This document shows positions 1 to 12,877 of a DNA stretch of 64,000 nucleotides, piece by piece. The first letter of the stretch is position 1. Every line of letters starts with the position of its first letter. The notes beneath the pieces are model-generated. The model was not told the DNA's origin. It saw only the letters and a program-made list of their open reading frames with translations, and did no database searches. The DNA comes from Lumnitzera littorea (Eukaryota > Streptophyta > Magnoliopsida > Myrtales > Combretaceae). The stretch spans positions 48,627,473 to 48,691,472 of the forward strand of contig JAMXBB010000002.1 of NCBI GenBank assembly GCA_024138015.1, given 5' to 3'. The position numbers and the translations under genes are program-made.

Positions 1-620
1 AATCTTCTATCGACTTGTTTATGAGATCCTTACATGTGGCAAACGTACTCATGCCTAGCAGCAAAGTCTTATTCCAAAAGATAGCACAGGACTAATCAAG
101 CTAAGCCCCCTAACCAACCATAAGCATTTGACTCCAATTCAACTATCTTCTTTATTAGACTGATTGGCTTTCGACCTAATCTAAATCATGTCAACCCCTA
201 ACTATAAACATTATTCTACTTTTTCCTACCTTGCATCATATTTCTCCCATCCAACCACCAAGTGACACGTGTCTTCTGACATAATATTTTAGAATGATCT
301 TTTCCTTTCTATACTAAATATTCTTTATCCTTTTTACCCCTTTTAATATATTTTATGTAACCTAATTATAGAACATCTTTTTGTCTTTTTATACATATAA
401 AGTAACTCTAGTGGATGGATATATAAACCCTCACTTTCTTATATGTAGAGAAGCAACTAATCAATACAAAATTATTCACATTGAGCAACCTTAGTGTTTT
501 CATCATTATTCAACTCTTATCTATTCTCTTTAATAAGGAGTAGTGGCGAGTAATCCTTCAGTTCAGATTGGTGTGTCATATCTGGCGGATTGTAGGCTAT
601 GTAAGATCGAGTAGGGTGTC
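1..620 (+). repeat. LTR-like segment, truncated by window edge
   Basis: No gene is seen here. The stretch has the layout of a plant LTR or promoter-bearing repeat: an ACACGTGTC motif near 266-274, a TATA-like GGATATATAAACCC near 416-429, then a pyrimidine-rich region with TTCATCATTATTCAACTC near 498-516. Its orientation and boundaries are not fixed, because neither a second copy nor a clean end is visible. It may be unrelated to the copia fragment that follows. This is an inference from layout only. Confidence 0.25.
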
Positions 621-689
621 ATATCTATTCAGTAGCTGTCCAAACTTTGCTAACCTTTTCCTTGCTTGTTTTTTGTTTGCTTTGTTATG

Positions 690-2294
690 ATGCTTCCTCG
701 TACGTCCAACCCTAGAGACACATCACTTAACAAAGCAACTTTTGTATACTCTCTATATATTTTCTTTAATATAACCTATTCTGGTTTTGTCTAGCCCTTA
801 CCTTTGTGAGCTAAGGATTTTGTCTAAGTTTTTCTCTCCATCTACAAATTTTGCTATTGTCTTTCTTGAATCATTTAAGTTAGATTTTAGAATTGAATTT
901 TTAATTTCAAGTCAATCTAGCTTGTCAATCATACATTCATCATCTTTTGCCTCAAGTTTAAGTCTTTTCACTTCATTTTCAAAATTTTCATTAGCTTCCT
1001 TCAATTTCCCATTTTCATGTAACAATTTATTGTTTCTAGTACTTAGCTCTTCATTTTCCTTTACTTAGTTCTTCATTTTCCTTTATCAATTTCCCAACCT
1101 CGATTTCTAAATATTCATTGTCTTTTTCTAACCCTTCTTTTGCATCAACTACTTTATTGTAGTCATTCTTGATAATGTCAAATTCATCACCTACTTCACT
1201 CATTATTTGTTTTAAGACTTTATTTTTTCTTTTTTATACTTTTATGAATTCTTTCAATAATTCATCACACATGTTTTTAAGTTCATTAAAGAGTCATGTG
1301 AGCGAGAGCATACTTTGTCATTGAGAGCTATGAAACAAGTTTCATTATCAAAGTTGCTAGAATTCTCATCACTGCAAGTAATAATTATAGCTTTCTTTGT
1401 TGACTTTTCATCAACCTTTTTGAGTAAAAGATAATATTGTTGAATATGCCCCGGCTTTTGACAATTATAACATTTGATAACTTCCTTCTTTTGTTCTTAA
1501 ACTTAGAAGGTGATCTATATCCATCCTTATCTCTCTTAATCCTTTTATTAAATTTCATAAACTTTCTAAACTTCTTTGCTAACATGGCTGCTATATCATC
1601 ATCTTCACTTATGTTTTCTTCTGTGACTTTTAGAGCAATTGTTTTCTTTCTAGAATCTTCCTCTTGTTTTTTCACCATCTCATGTGTCTTAAGTGTTTTA
1701 AGGAGTTGCTCTTTTGACGTTTCATCAAGATCATAAACTTCCCCGATTGTGGTTTTCTTAACTTCCTAATCTCTTGGCAAAGACCTAAGAATTTTAGAAT
1801 TTTTTTCAAAATTAGTAAATATTTTTCTAAGAATACTTAAGGGATTAATGATATTGATAAATCTTTTATACATCTCATCAATTGTTTCATTTGGATCCAT
1901 CATAAAATTTTCAAATTATCTACATAATAAGCTTATTTTTTGTATCCATTACTTTATTAGTTCCTTCATATGTGCTTTGAAGTTCATCTCATATTCCTTT
2001 AGCACTTTTATATATACATATCCTATTGAAGTCATTTTCATTTATGGCACAATGCAAGATGTTCATAGCAACTTCATTTAGATCAAGTAATTTCCAATCA
2101 TCATTCGAGCAATCTCTTTCTTCTTTTCCTTCTATCTTTAATGGTCATTGGTTAACTACATGTCATAAGAATCTATTTTGTGCTTTAAAAAATATAGACA
2201 TCTTACATTTCTAATATGGATAGTTGCTATTGGTTAGAAAAGGAGGCTTATTAATTGCTTATCCTTCTAACAAGCCTAATGCATTAGATGCCAT
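690..2294 (-). pseudogene. Ty1/copia gag (UBN2-type), degenerate
   Basis: This is the broken capsid gene of a Ty1/copia retrotransposon, read on the minus strand from an ATG at 2294 (MASNALGLLEG). The frame then gives AMNILHCAI-like and KSAKGI-DELQSTYEGT segments, MMDPNETIDEMYKRF, KILRSLP and LLKTLKTHEM, all in the order known for plant copia Gag (UBN2) proteins. A basic stretch follows (KKFRKFMKFNKRIKRDKDG), where the zinc knuckle normally begins. The CCHC box itself is not recognisable. From about 1200 down to 780 the frame becomes a Glu/Lys/Asn-rich coiled coil (for example NEELSKENEELSTRNNKLL). Several in-frame stops break it. No protease, integrase or reverse transcriptase follows, so this is a gag-only remnant or a truncated element. 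Confidence 0.7.
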
Positions 2295-2960
2295 GATCTT
2301 TACTCTAATGAGCGATTAAGCAAGAGATTAGAGACTAATTCTGATATCAATTGAAGAGTACTAAGCTAAAATCGGGAAGGGGTGGGGGGAAAGTAGGGGG
2401 TTGGTGTTGAATTGAGTTCTTAGGTCAAATTACAATTCTTTTCGAAATTACATATCAAATACAATAACAAGAATGATCAATACGATGACAAACTAATAAT
2501 AAATGCAAAAAAAAAAAAAAAGGATAGAAAAGATTAGGCCCGGAAATAACATGGAGTTCAACTACTCTCTGGTCTCCACAGATCTGCAAACACCTCTAAT
2601 CGAGAAATTCACACCACTTTATTAATTACTCAATACAATGCTTAAAGAGCTACATAAGTTCACACAATCACTATTATACATAACAATCTCTAGTATAGTG
2701 TTTTTCTTTCTCTCAAGATTATAAATTATATGAACACTCAAGCATTACACATTAAGTCTCTTTTGTTTGATTGCAAGTAAAGAGTACAAGAGACAAATAG
2801 TAAATAATAAGACCAAAGAATGTAAGAGAATTTCTTTTGATTGTAGTGGAATATTAGTTATTAATCATCTTTGGTTAGGTTGTTGGGCATTTATATAAAC
2901 TCATTCAGTTCTTCTCATTATCTTGCTCCAATGACCACTTTGAATAAGCTTATCGGCATG
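2295..2960 (-). repeat. Primer-site-like sequence and possible 5' LTR of the copia remnant
   Basis: Just upstream of the gag start, the minus strand reads TTGATATCAGAATTAG near 2340-2355. This is a worn form of the TGGTATCAGAGC primer site complementary to initiator tRNA-Met. The sequence to the right (2356 to about 2960) would then be the 5' LTR. It has a TATA-like GAGTTTATATAAATG on the minus strand near 2893-2907 and an A13 run near 2508. The far LTR end is not defined, because no second copy is visible. Confidence 0.4.
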
Positions 2961-5480
2961 ACGGTAAGCATGAACACCAACAAGTCCACCGTCATGTTGG
3001 CTCATTGGGGTTAGAATACTTTCCTTTTCATTTTCTAAGGCTTTGCATCGTCATGCTGGTCCTTCCTCTTGCTGTCACGACAATAGGTCAAATCCTTTTG
3101 AAATAAACTTTAACATAAAGAGAACAACTCTATATTGCAATCCAACTTCAAGATCAATTAATCATAATTCAAGAACCAAATATCTTGTTGAGTTAATTAA
3201 TTTATTTAATCATTAAGCAAATTAAACAATTGTATTCAATTAACTCAATATTATTAAATTAGTTTAATCATCCAATTTTGTGTTTTCTCATCAAAATCAA
3301 TTAGTGAATCTTTGTTCAATAATATAAAGGTTACAAAGAAGTTAGAAAATCAAAAGTTAGTCCCATATTACTAAAAATGATATTAGTTTTTTTATAAAAG
3401 TTTATATATATCAAATAAGAGAAGCTTTTGAAATAACATTTATTGCTTTGTCGTAAATAACACTACATCCAATATTGTGAATGGGATATGGTTTTTTCTT
3501 ACTCACATGGAATTAGTTAATTTCTTTTCATGATTATTCATTTTGTTAATATTAAATATATGTTATTTTAACTTTTTTATTTTATTCTTGGTTTCTTTTT
3601 TTTTTTTATCTTTTTTTTTAATTGGTGTTTCTAGAATTGTTGGATTTATCGAGTCCACTAGTCACAATGGTTAGTTCAATTTGAACCCTTTAACCTGGTA
3701 GTTCAACCATACAGGTTCAACCCATGCGGTTGAGTTTATACTGAGTCTTGGACCTATTGAGGCAGTTTTAGGTTGGGTCACAATTTGGACACACCCGATG
3801 CCTTGGTCTAAGTTTAGGTTACCACTAGATTAAAATCCCAAAATGTCCAATTTTTTTCCTCTAATTTTAGTGACTATACAAGTTACTTATGTCTTTGATC
3901 AGAACATTAGTTTTACTAATATAATTCTTCTTTAATAAAATAAATTATTTATTCTATAACAAAATAAAATATTAATATGTAAGACAAGATATTATGTACA
4001 TATTTAGATAGATATATATGCACATACATGATGTAGAACTAGTTAGTAGATCATAATATATATAATATATACACATATATGTATATTCATTTTTTTCCCT
4101 AGTTTTAAGTTTATATTGAGCTCAACCCAACTCCGAATTGCCTGATAAGAAAACAAGGAAAAATATTTTCCTCAAAAATACTTTTGAAGATATTTTTAGA
4201 GTGGCAACTAACAGAAGTTTGAAAAAAAAAAAAAAGAATAAAGTCAAATGGATAAACAAATTTTTCTATTGTTTTTAGAGTAGATTTTGTTTTCTGAGTT
4301 TTATTTTTGAAATATTTTCCTTTTGAAAACAAATTCTAAAAAAAACTACTAATAGCATCATAATAACCTGTTAATTATTTTGTAGATGCTAATCCAATGA
4401 AATGCATGATGTGGTCAGGTGGGTTTATAGGTAATCTAGATCTGTAAACTCCCCGTTGAAGGAATGGCTCTTATGTTATACTGTAGCTGAAAGTAAAAAG
4501 CAATTACCGATGGATCATACATCATGACACCCTAGTGGTCACACCTCACATAGTGATGGTGACTTTCCTTCTAAGGTTCTAGATAGTCTAAGTCGTGTCG
4601 TATATAAAAATTTAAAATTAAAGCCCCAAATCAATTCCTGTTTATTAGTTTTCAATTTTATTCACGCACACTAGATGAATAGTTAGTTAAATTAACGGGA
4701 AATTTTATTTAAGAATATAAAAGAATAGATAAACCTTTTTTTTCAAATGAAAAGCTACTCATATTATTCAATTCAAAGGTATCCTTAGTAGAGTCCCCAA
4801 TATTTGGAGCCAAAAGATTTGCTTTTTCCTTCATTCTTAGATTATACTAAGTCGATCCACCTTGTAGAAATCGCTTAGGAAAAAATAAATGAAATATATT
4901 TTCTTTAGAAATACTTTTGAAAAATATTTTTGGAGTCATCATTGATAAAAGTTTTGGACAAATAAAAAATTTAAAATCCCATAGCCAGCAAACTTAATCA
5001 AGATACTGGTATTTCAAAATCCAGAAATTTAGTCTGGGGATATTAAAGTTTGAACATAAAATAGCTAGTAAGGAGGGTTTTACTTGATTAAAGTTTTTAA
5101 TCGGAAATCACAAATATGACTAACCAAACAATTATTTGCAAGAGTAAAATTATTATTTATTTCTAAAAAAAAAAATTATACATATTTTTTAATTTTTAGA
5201 TCCATGCCAGAGATGCCCATACCTACCTTTCTTGAAAATTTTTTGCAGGTTTAAAAATTTTGTATTTGTTATTCTTTTATAAAACATCTAAGATTCTAAT
5301 TTGAGCCCCACATATTTTTCACAGAAAAAAAGAAAAAAAAAAGAAGAAGAAGTATCTGTGAATCCTAATTTTTGGATATAACACATAATTTTTATTTAAG
5401 AAAGATGAGGGAACTAAAATTTTTTATTATTTTGTAAGTTCCTAACTAAATAAATAATAAAAGAAGTTAATTAAAAAAGA
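2961..5480. other. Intergenic, repeat debris, no gene seen
   Basis: No supported coding frame. Segments near 4130-4240 and 4880-4960 resemble each other (AATACTTTTGAA-ATATTTTT-GAGT) and also 22310-22410, so they look like fragments of one old repeat family. The AGGTTCAACC-type phrases near 3680-3740 are typical of decayed plant transposons. Simple poly-A and poly-T runs are common. Nothing more specific can be supported. Confidence 0.4.
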
Positions 5481-6250
5481 AAAAGAAAAAAAAGAAGTGA
5501 AAGTTCAAACTCGGTTAGGTCGGAAGTCGGATTAGGTTGGCCGATGGATCAGACAAGAGAGAGATTAGGTTTCAGCTTGCTCAAAGCACTCTAATGACCG
5601 TCGAAGCTCAAAGAGGCATCAAACGAAGGTTAGATGACGAAAAGCACATTGGTGGCGATGTTCTGCTTCCACGTGTCTTAGGGGGTGGTGCTTTCAAACA
5701 ACCTCAATGGTAGCCTATTGGTATTAGATTAAAGGTTGACTGATGAAACACAGAAATTGTTTATAGTGGTGTGCTTAGATTTGCAGATTGACTTTGAACT
5801 TGCCACGGATGAAGATGAACCCGAGTTTGAGCTTTACCCTGTTTCTTTAATCCGTGTTTAAGTTCAATCCAATAAATCTTAATGCAAGTATTTGGATTTA
5901 ATTCGTTTCGGCCGTTGATTAGGGTCTTTTGGGATCAAAATCTATGGAAAATTGATAAAGAAAACGCAAGAGCTGGCTCGAAAAGGATTAGCTTTACATG
6001 GGGAAGCTCAACGAAAGGAAGAAGGTGAGCGTCCATGCGCTAAGCGTGGAAAAAAATCTATTCTCATTGAAGCGTTTGGAATTCTGGTTTCTTGAGAATG
6101 CATATGCGTGCACGTGACTTGCCGCTTATCCAGCGGCTATCATCAATGAAGTCTACTTTGCAAATGCTGTTTAAGCTTAAAAGCTTGCTGGGTTAATGTC
6201 TGGCCTTAATCCAACGGTTAATGAAAAATGGTTTTACACCTTAGGTAATT
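5480..6250. other. GC-richer unassigned patch
   Basis: This stretch is visibly richer in G and C than its neighbours and contains CACGTG-type motifs (CCACGTGTC near 5670, CACGTGACTT near 6111). Short open stretches occur, but none shows a recognisable protein or clear splice structure. It could be the LTR or untranslated region of an unrecognised retroelement, or an old gene remnant. I cannot choose between these. Confidence 0.3.
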
Positions 6251-7227
6251 AGCGAGTCTATATAAAAATAAATTTTCAGAATTAAATAAATTTAATGGGA
6301 ATTGGGACATGAGTTTATCTGTGATTTCATATCATAATTGATTTTAATATAAAACGATTAATTGAAGTCTAAACAAGGAGTTCTCTAAACTACATTTCAC
6401 TAAAATTGATACTGTTTTATGCTCTCAAATGATGAATAAAGTGGACTAAGCTTAATATATTCCATACTTTTGTCAAAATAGCATCTGCATATTCGACTCT
6501 CAAATTCATTCTTAACCCACGAAATTTACTTTTCACCACTACAACTTCTTTCACCCCAAAAGAAACTTTCCCCTATTTTGAATCTTTTATTTTCTCCATT
6601 TTGTTTTCTTTTCTATTTTTTTTTCTTTTTTCTTTCGGTTTATTGATTAATTTTTTCTATTTTTAAGGCTTTTCACTTTGTAATTATTTCATTACTCTTT
6701 TTTTTTTTGTGTTTTTAGTAGAAAACCATTTTAAAGAAAACAATTTGGTGTCTACACATCAAATAGCTAACAATCATCAAGCCAAGCTCTTTACTCTCAC
6801 ATTTGCATCGAGGATTTAGACCTTTTGAAAATAATTTCCCAAATTTTTCTAAAAGTTATCCTTTTAAAGTATAATTATGTATAGTTAATAGTTAATATTA
6901 AAAAAAAAAGATAATATCATGATATCACATAATAATTTAAAAATTGAGACAATTAAATTTATAACTTTATCTAAAGTACATTCACAAGTGAAATCATCCA
7001 TGACATAATGTGAAGTCTAAAATTCCTTCTACATTTTTGGTTGAATTCCAATGACAACATTAGATGAAATCTTTATGCTTAAAAAAAAGTGTGATAACCA
7101 TAAATCCTCTTATTCACTTAATAACAAAATAGACATATTTGGTAACCTTACTTAACTAGGTAGGTTTCGAATGGATAGCTTTAGTCACAAAGTAAGTTTT
7201 AAGTAAAAATTTTTTAAAATTTGTTCC
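6251..7227. other. AT-rich spacer, nothing recognised
   Basis: Long T- and A-runs and no supported coding frame, RNA gene or clean repeat. Confidence 0.4.
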
Positions 7228-8370
7228 TATGATAGGATATGGGTATAAAATTAGGATACCCTATACTGGTTATGGAACTTGTATTTTAAAGCATATAGGG
7301 TATAGATTATAGAATATCATGTACTCAATCAATAATAGTAATTAAATAAAATTAATAAATGAAAAAAAAACTATTTAATTAAAATAAAGCAAAACCCATC
7401 CCTTTCGTTCCATCATTAGTTTTTAGTTTTTACTCCATTATCATTTTCTTTTTATTTATTTATTTTTTGCTAAATCCATCATTCAATAAAGTTTAAAGAA
7501 GGGTATTTGAGTTTTTAATTTCTACTTTTAATTATACCTATAAGTCATAAGGCATTTTAATTACTTATTTTCTATAGCAAAATCCTTTTTATTTTACTGA
7601 ATTTCTTAGACTATAGGAGGATTATTTTATTGATGCATGTATCTTAGAGGAGAAAAATATTTTAGTTTGAATTTATATTTTATTCTATTTTCCATGTCTT
7701 TATTTTTCCATAATTAATTTGTTTGATCATATATTTACCATCTCATCGATAATTCTTGAATCCTATAATCTTATGAGTTTCAATACTTCTCTTGCTTTTG
7801 TACAATATAGAAGAATATTGAATATATATATACAACACTCAAACACCTCTTCTTGAGCTTCATAATTCATAATTTAAAGATTATTGAATTATATAGTCTT
7901 ATATGACCAGTTTGGTTATCAAAGTAAAGATGTTGAAAATTTTCTCTTCACATTTTGTAAACTTTGTAAATCTCCTATTGAATGCAATGCTTACTAATTT
8001 CATCTTTTATAAATGGCATACTTACTCTCTTAAATATCTTTATAATGTAATTATTACAAAATGAATATTTTATTTACAGAAAGAATATTTTGTATAATAC
8101 TAACACAAAAATGCATCAAGAATAATAATGATAATGAACCATTTAAGGAAAAAAAAAATTATTGAAAATAAACCTCAATAGACTCTATTCATTATCATTA
8201 TTTAAAAGATTGATTGAATTAAGCAATTGCTTTTAAAGAAAAAAAGGGTTAGATTTATTTTATATTTTGAAAAAAAAAATAGTTATATTGAAATTTGTAT
8301 AGAAAAAAAAAATATTATAGATTTTATAACGTATCCTATGCCCTGTACCACGTATAATTTATATAGTTCA
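7228..8370 (+). repeat. Dispersed repeat, copy 1 (non-autonomous element)
   Basis: Roughly 1.1 kb that is clearly homologous, in the same orientation, to 29400-30600 inside intron 2 of the NAC gene. Shared phrases in the same order include TAGTAATTAAATAAAATTAA, TTATTACAAAATGAATATTT, AACCATTTAA, ATAAACCTCAAT, and GATTGA-TTAA-CAATTGCTTT. The left end (TAGGATACCCTATACTGG) and the right ends of the two copies (TATCCTA-CC-TATAC) look partly inverted. This suggests a DNA-transposon-like element with worn terminal inverted repeats. No transposase frame is present. The boundaries are approximate. Confidence 0.7.
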
Positions 8371-8920
8371 GAGTGATTTTTGAGTGTTACATGATAAGAT
8401 ATGGTAAGTGTAATAAAGTTTTGAAACTAATATCAATAAAGTAGGGTACAAATAAAGACCCATAGCTTATCAGTTTTATACTAGTGCAGTCCTAACACGT
8501 AGGAATGAGATATTATATATCGGACTTTCAATTTGGCAAGGCTTTTTGCATTGTCCCGGTCTAAGGAAACTAAATTGTGAAAGTTCCTGATATAAACTCG
8601 GGTTTTACAAATAATTGATATATATGAAGTATGAATACCTTGTATTATAATATCCGATATCTTGCCTTAATATGATTGAAAATACACAGTATATCAGAAG
8701 AATTTTCATCAAGTTGGGGCCTCATGTTGCTGATTCTTCTTTCCAGAAATGAGAGGTTTCTAAAGACTTGACCGATGAGGCCCCCATCATACCATGGACT
8801 TTGTAGTTTCTCCATCTTTTGTGTTTAGCATGACTTTGACTATTCTTTTCCTAACATAATTGACTTGAAAAGTATTTTGGCTACCGTCAGTCCGTCAAAT
8901 TTATGCATCTCTTTTTCTCC

Positions 8921-8951
<31 letters not shown>

Positions 8952-8960
8952 CCGGTGCTA
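8371..8960. other. Intergenic, no gene seen
   Basis: AT-rich sequence ending in a short CT-rich microsatellite (CTCTGTCTCTGTCTCTGTCT near 8923-8942). No coding frame can be supported. Confidence 0.4.
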
Positions 8961-8979
8961 GTGTCCCATTTATTTATTA

Positions 8980-9186
8980 ATGGGTTTTAGAAGACGTGGC
9001 TATAGACATTGGCATTGGGACGAAATTGATCAATTAAAACCTTCCAGAGCCAGACTTCTAATTCGTTTAGGAATTTTTAGCCGTTCAATAAAAGTAAAAG
9101 GATATCATATTATAATATATACTTTTGAAAACATTTTATTTTCTCATATATCATTATTTTATAATATCATTAATACATTTTCATAA
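8980..9186 (+). CDS. Orphan small reading frame, Arg-rich start
   Basis: A 68-codon frame beginning MGFRRRGYRHWHWDEIDQL. The first 43 codons (to about 9108) are rich in Arg, Trp, His, Asp and Leu and lie in sequence with higher GC than the surroundings. The last 25 codons drop into AT-rich spacer and look non-coding. I do not recognise the product. It could be a fragment of an inserted gene (organellar or retroposed) whose real end was lost near 9110, or chance. No promoter, intron or partner gene is visible, so expression is doubtful. Confidence 0.2.
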   Translation: MGFRRRGYRHWHWDEIDQLKPSRARLLIRLGIFSRSIKVKGYHIIIYTFENILFSHISLFYNIINTFS

Positions 9187-10079
9187 TATTTTGTTATATT
9201 TAAATTTTTATCCACATACTACTGCTAAATAATTTAAGTGCCTATTTCTTTAAAAATAGATAAGGAAAAAAAATATATTAAAATTTGCTATGCAATCCTT
9301 AAAATTTTATTGGTGAATTTTATACTTCCTAAAAAATATTCACATCCTACAATTTCTCCTTTTATATAGTTCTATATTTGCCTTCTATCGTAGTACCTGA
9401 TGGTATATATTCATTAATCAGTTTGCAATTTTTCTTGAATGACCTTCTGAATGTCAGAGAATAGGTTAGTTTGTGATTGTAGTAGAGGAGATTTGGCTAC
9501 CTTAGTGTGTTTTATTTTTTTTTTTTTCAAGAGGTTTCAATGTTTTTTTTTTTTAATGAAAATATGAAAGAAAATTGTAATTTTGTTGTTTCTTTTAATA
9601 TAGTCACCATAATTTTCTTTGAAATGAAAAAAATAGAATTTTCTAAGATATGCTCGTCTCTGCGTCTCGACTGTCTTCTAGATTGATAAACTTGCATTCA
9701 TTGCTAACATATTATAATGCGGTTGACCAGAAGAATTCGTCCAGTCAAAAGTATCAAGCTGCCGCTTCTTTATTATTTTAACAAGCAAATTAATCATACC
9801 TGTAATATTGTAGAAGAGAATTATAATTGTTGATATAATATCATAATGCCTGAATAATGCTTAGTAAAGATAGGGTTAGTAGAGAAAAATCAAAGAGGCA
9901 GAATATTAAGCATGTTCAAAGTATAAAAATTCCAACAAGTAGATGGTTAACCGAAAATGAACAAGTACTATATTGAATAATTTAGATTAAGGAAATCACT
10001 GTCTAGGGTGAGAAATTGAATTGGTAAATGGCAAAAATAATTTTGCCATGATGCAACTCCAAGTGTAAGTGGATCTGGT
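9187..10079. other. AT-rich spacer, no gene seen
   Basis: No supported coding frame. Poly-T runs lie near 9512-9528 and 9543-9556. Confidence 0.4.
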
Positions 10080-10450
10080 TGAGAAAAACGATGTTGAACT
10101 GAATCTCGATTTAAGATTTTGAAACTAAAACACTCGATTAATCTTTAAATATTAAGCCCGAATTTGCCTTCAAACGGCAATCAATAATTTCAAACTCGAC
10201 ATGATGAAATTCTTTTGTGATCGATTTATCAAAAATTTGTTTTTCTTCTAGGTGAAAAATGGATATTTAAAATTGGCTCAAGTTCAACTAACATTTAAAT
10301 TTGAATTAAGCTCGATCCTACTTGTAAACTAGTTAAACCAAATATTATAAAGTTCAACTCAATGAAATAATCAAATAATTTAAGTTCGATCGGTTATTCT
10401 TAAATCGAGTAAATATTAAACCAAAGTCAAGCCGGCTCATTTTACTCTAT
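10080..10450. repeat. Decayed transposon-like sequence with GCTCGA/CTCGA phrases
   Basis: The stretch repeats short motifs such as CTCGATT, AAGCTCGATC, AAGTTCGATC and GCCGGCTCATTTTA. This phrase style is common in old hAT- or CACTA-derived plant repeats. No terminal repeats or target duplication can be defined, so the class is a guess. Confidence 0.3.
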
Positions 10451-11794
10451 AAATGGCGTGAAATACTTATCAACGAGAAGAAACAATGGCCATTTCAGAT
10501 TCATAAATCGATGATCGGCGGATAAGACATTAAATATAACAATTTCACAAACTAATGCATCTAGTGAAAGTATTAGATAAGGATGAAAGTTGTGCTAACC
10601 AAGAGAATAAAATCCCACATAGATTGGTCTTGATTGGTGATAGTAATAATCTCATCATTGTGCTTGGAGCATGCGAGAAAGTTGACAGTAGTTTATAAGG
10701 ATTATGTAATATATATCAAGTTAACAATAATTAAGAACTTTTTAATTAAATGATTAAAAAGATTTATTATTCACCATTAACATGGCTGTTGACTACTTAT
10801 GAGTTAGGGCATTACAAAAGAATAGGGTGAGGATAGGAGCATCTACTCAATATCTAAGTTGTAGTTACAAAAGTACACATGGCACATCTTATCATTGTTG
10901 GAAATTTCAATCAAAACATCATGTGAGACAAAGAAACTTGGTCACTGGAAAAATCATATCATGAGTTTTATGGTAGTCTTTAAATAACATAAAATTTTAT
11001 TTTACTTTATCTTAAATTTAAAAACTGAAAGTTACAATGGAGGAAACTTATGTTCTCCTCTAAATAAAAGTAAAAGTAGATGATGTAATTCTATGTTATA
11101 ACAATGTTAACATATATATGGTGTATATAAATAATATTTAATTTACCTCATGGTGTAAATATGGAGGATAAATGTCATAACACACAGTTCATACCAAAAA
11201 CATATTTCTCTCTTCCACCAAACCTCAATTGAACCCTATTTAACTGCAAGTGTAAACAAAGAATATATGTATAGCACAATTAATGAGTACTAAGAATTAA
11301 CAACCTCTATTTACGATTGGAGGCAAATGTACATACTCTTTGTTGTAGTTATTCTATTTAACATATTATAGTCATTTATGCGTAAAAATTAATTTACTAA
11401 AAAATTGAAAACATAATGAATTTTAGTAGCAAGAAATGCAAAATAACTATAAAATATTACAAATTTAAATCATAATACCAACTAAAATCGCAAATGTAAG
11501 ATAGCTTCTATCAAGTATTAGCCTAATTTAATGTTGTGTAAGTTATTGAACATACTTCATTGAATTTTCATTATATATTTCAAATCTAGTTATTTAGGGA
11601 TATTACATGTGAGGATCATGATAACCATGATAAATACTAAAAATTTTACATGATGTAGTAATAGCACATTCACTTCACTGTATAGAATAAAGGAAGAACG
11701 GAATTGTAATTACTAAGGAATGAAATAAAGGTATAATAAAGAGGGAATAAATATTATGGTGTTTAGTTGAGTAATGAAATACCAATGTATTGAT
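10451..11794. other. Intergenic, no gene seen
   Basis: AT-rich, with no coding frame, RNA gene or clear repeat that I can support. Confidence 0.4.
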
Positions 11795-12833
11795 AGGAAT
11801 GAGGGAAAGGGATCCTCTCTATTTACAACTCCTCAATTTAGGGCGCTAAGATGATGCCATGCGTATTATTGAAAATCAAGGGCCTAGATTAACACCCTCC
11901 ATTTTATTCATCTCCTTCCTCTTTTATCTTTAACAAGCACCTCTTACTTTAGCAAAACAAACAAAACATCACCTTCCTTTTTTTATCTTTATTCTAGCAC
12001 ATTTTAACTCATAAGCAAAAACAAAACATCATTACCATCATGCCTCTACAAACCACCACCAATCACCAACCATGCCATCTAAAACCTTTTTTTCCTCCTT
12101 AACTAACTAGTTTTGACCAAAATTTCTTGAACTAATAAAAAACATTAGTAACATTGATAGATTAAATTGAAGTTTTAGTGGTTATTTCAAATTAAGAGTT
12201 TAATAATTATCTAGAATAATGTATGTATGTATATATTGTTTGAATTTTTTATGTTCAGAACTTGTGCAAGTGGTGTACTTTTCATTGCCATGGCATGTTG
12301 TAATACCTATGTTAGAGCTCGAGAATTGTGAATATGGAATTAAAAAAAAAAGGAAAAAGGACTTTAGTTACATGCATAGATGTATGATTGATCAAAAGAT
12401 TCAAAATTACCATATGTTTTTACCAAAAAAGGAAGGTTGAAGCAAGGTTGGTTGATGGTTTAGTTTACATAGTTGAGCAGCAAACAAAATAAACAAATAA
12501 ATAAAAGGGGATACAAATAACAAAATTCAAAGAAGAATGTTAAATTAAGGCTTGCAATTTTAAGGCTTGCAATTTGGGGGACTGTGTTTTAGAGTAAGGA
12601 GATATAGAGAGGGAACTGATGTCTTAATTAAGGCTTGAAATTGTACTTTAAAGAGCAAGGAGATACAAGACAGGATTGATGTCAGAAGTATAGCGAAATA
12701 CTTAGGAGTGTTTTGAAAGAGAAGAATTAATCTTAGCCATCGATTTTTAATAATACGCATAGTAGCATCTCGAAGCACTAAATGGAGGAAAATTAAGGAG
12801 CCTTAATGAAGAGGATCCCTATCCAAGAATAAG
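11795..12833. mobile_element. Non-autonomous Mutator-like element with long inverted ends
   Basis: The element body runs 11804-12824 (1021 bp). Its left end (GGAAAGGGATCCTCT) and the reverse complement of its right end (GGATAGGGATCCTCT) match. The similarity continues inward for about 95 bp, including GCGTATTATT-AAAATC and CTAGATTAA/CTAAGATTAA. The flanks carry near-matching 9-bp direct repeats, AGGAATGAG (11795-11803) and AAGAATAAG (12825-12833), 7 of 9 identical. Long inverted ends with about 9-bp target duplications are the hallmark of plant Mutator-like elements. The interior has no transposase frame, so mobility would need an enzyme supplied from elsewhere. Two small open frames (near 12219 and 12560) look like chance. 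Confidence 0.72.
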
Positions 12834-12877
12834 TAATAAATAGGAGATAAAATACCAAAAATACCCTATTTAATACT

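Noticed and set aside
787..1736. Plus-strand frames rich in Phe, Ser and Leu
   Set aside because: They are the antisense of the copia gag coiled coil and basic region on the minus strand.
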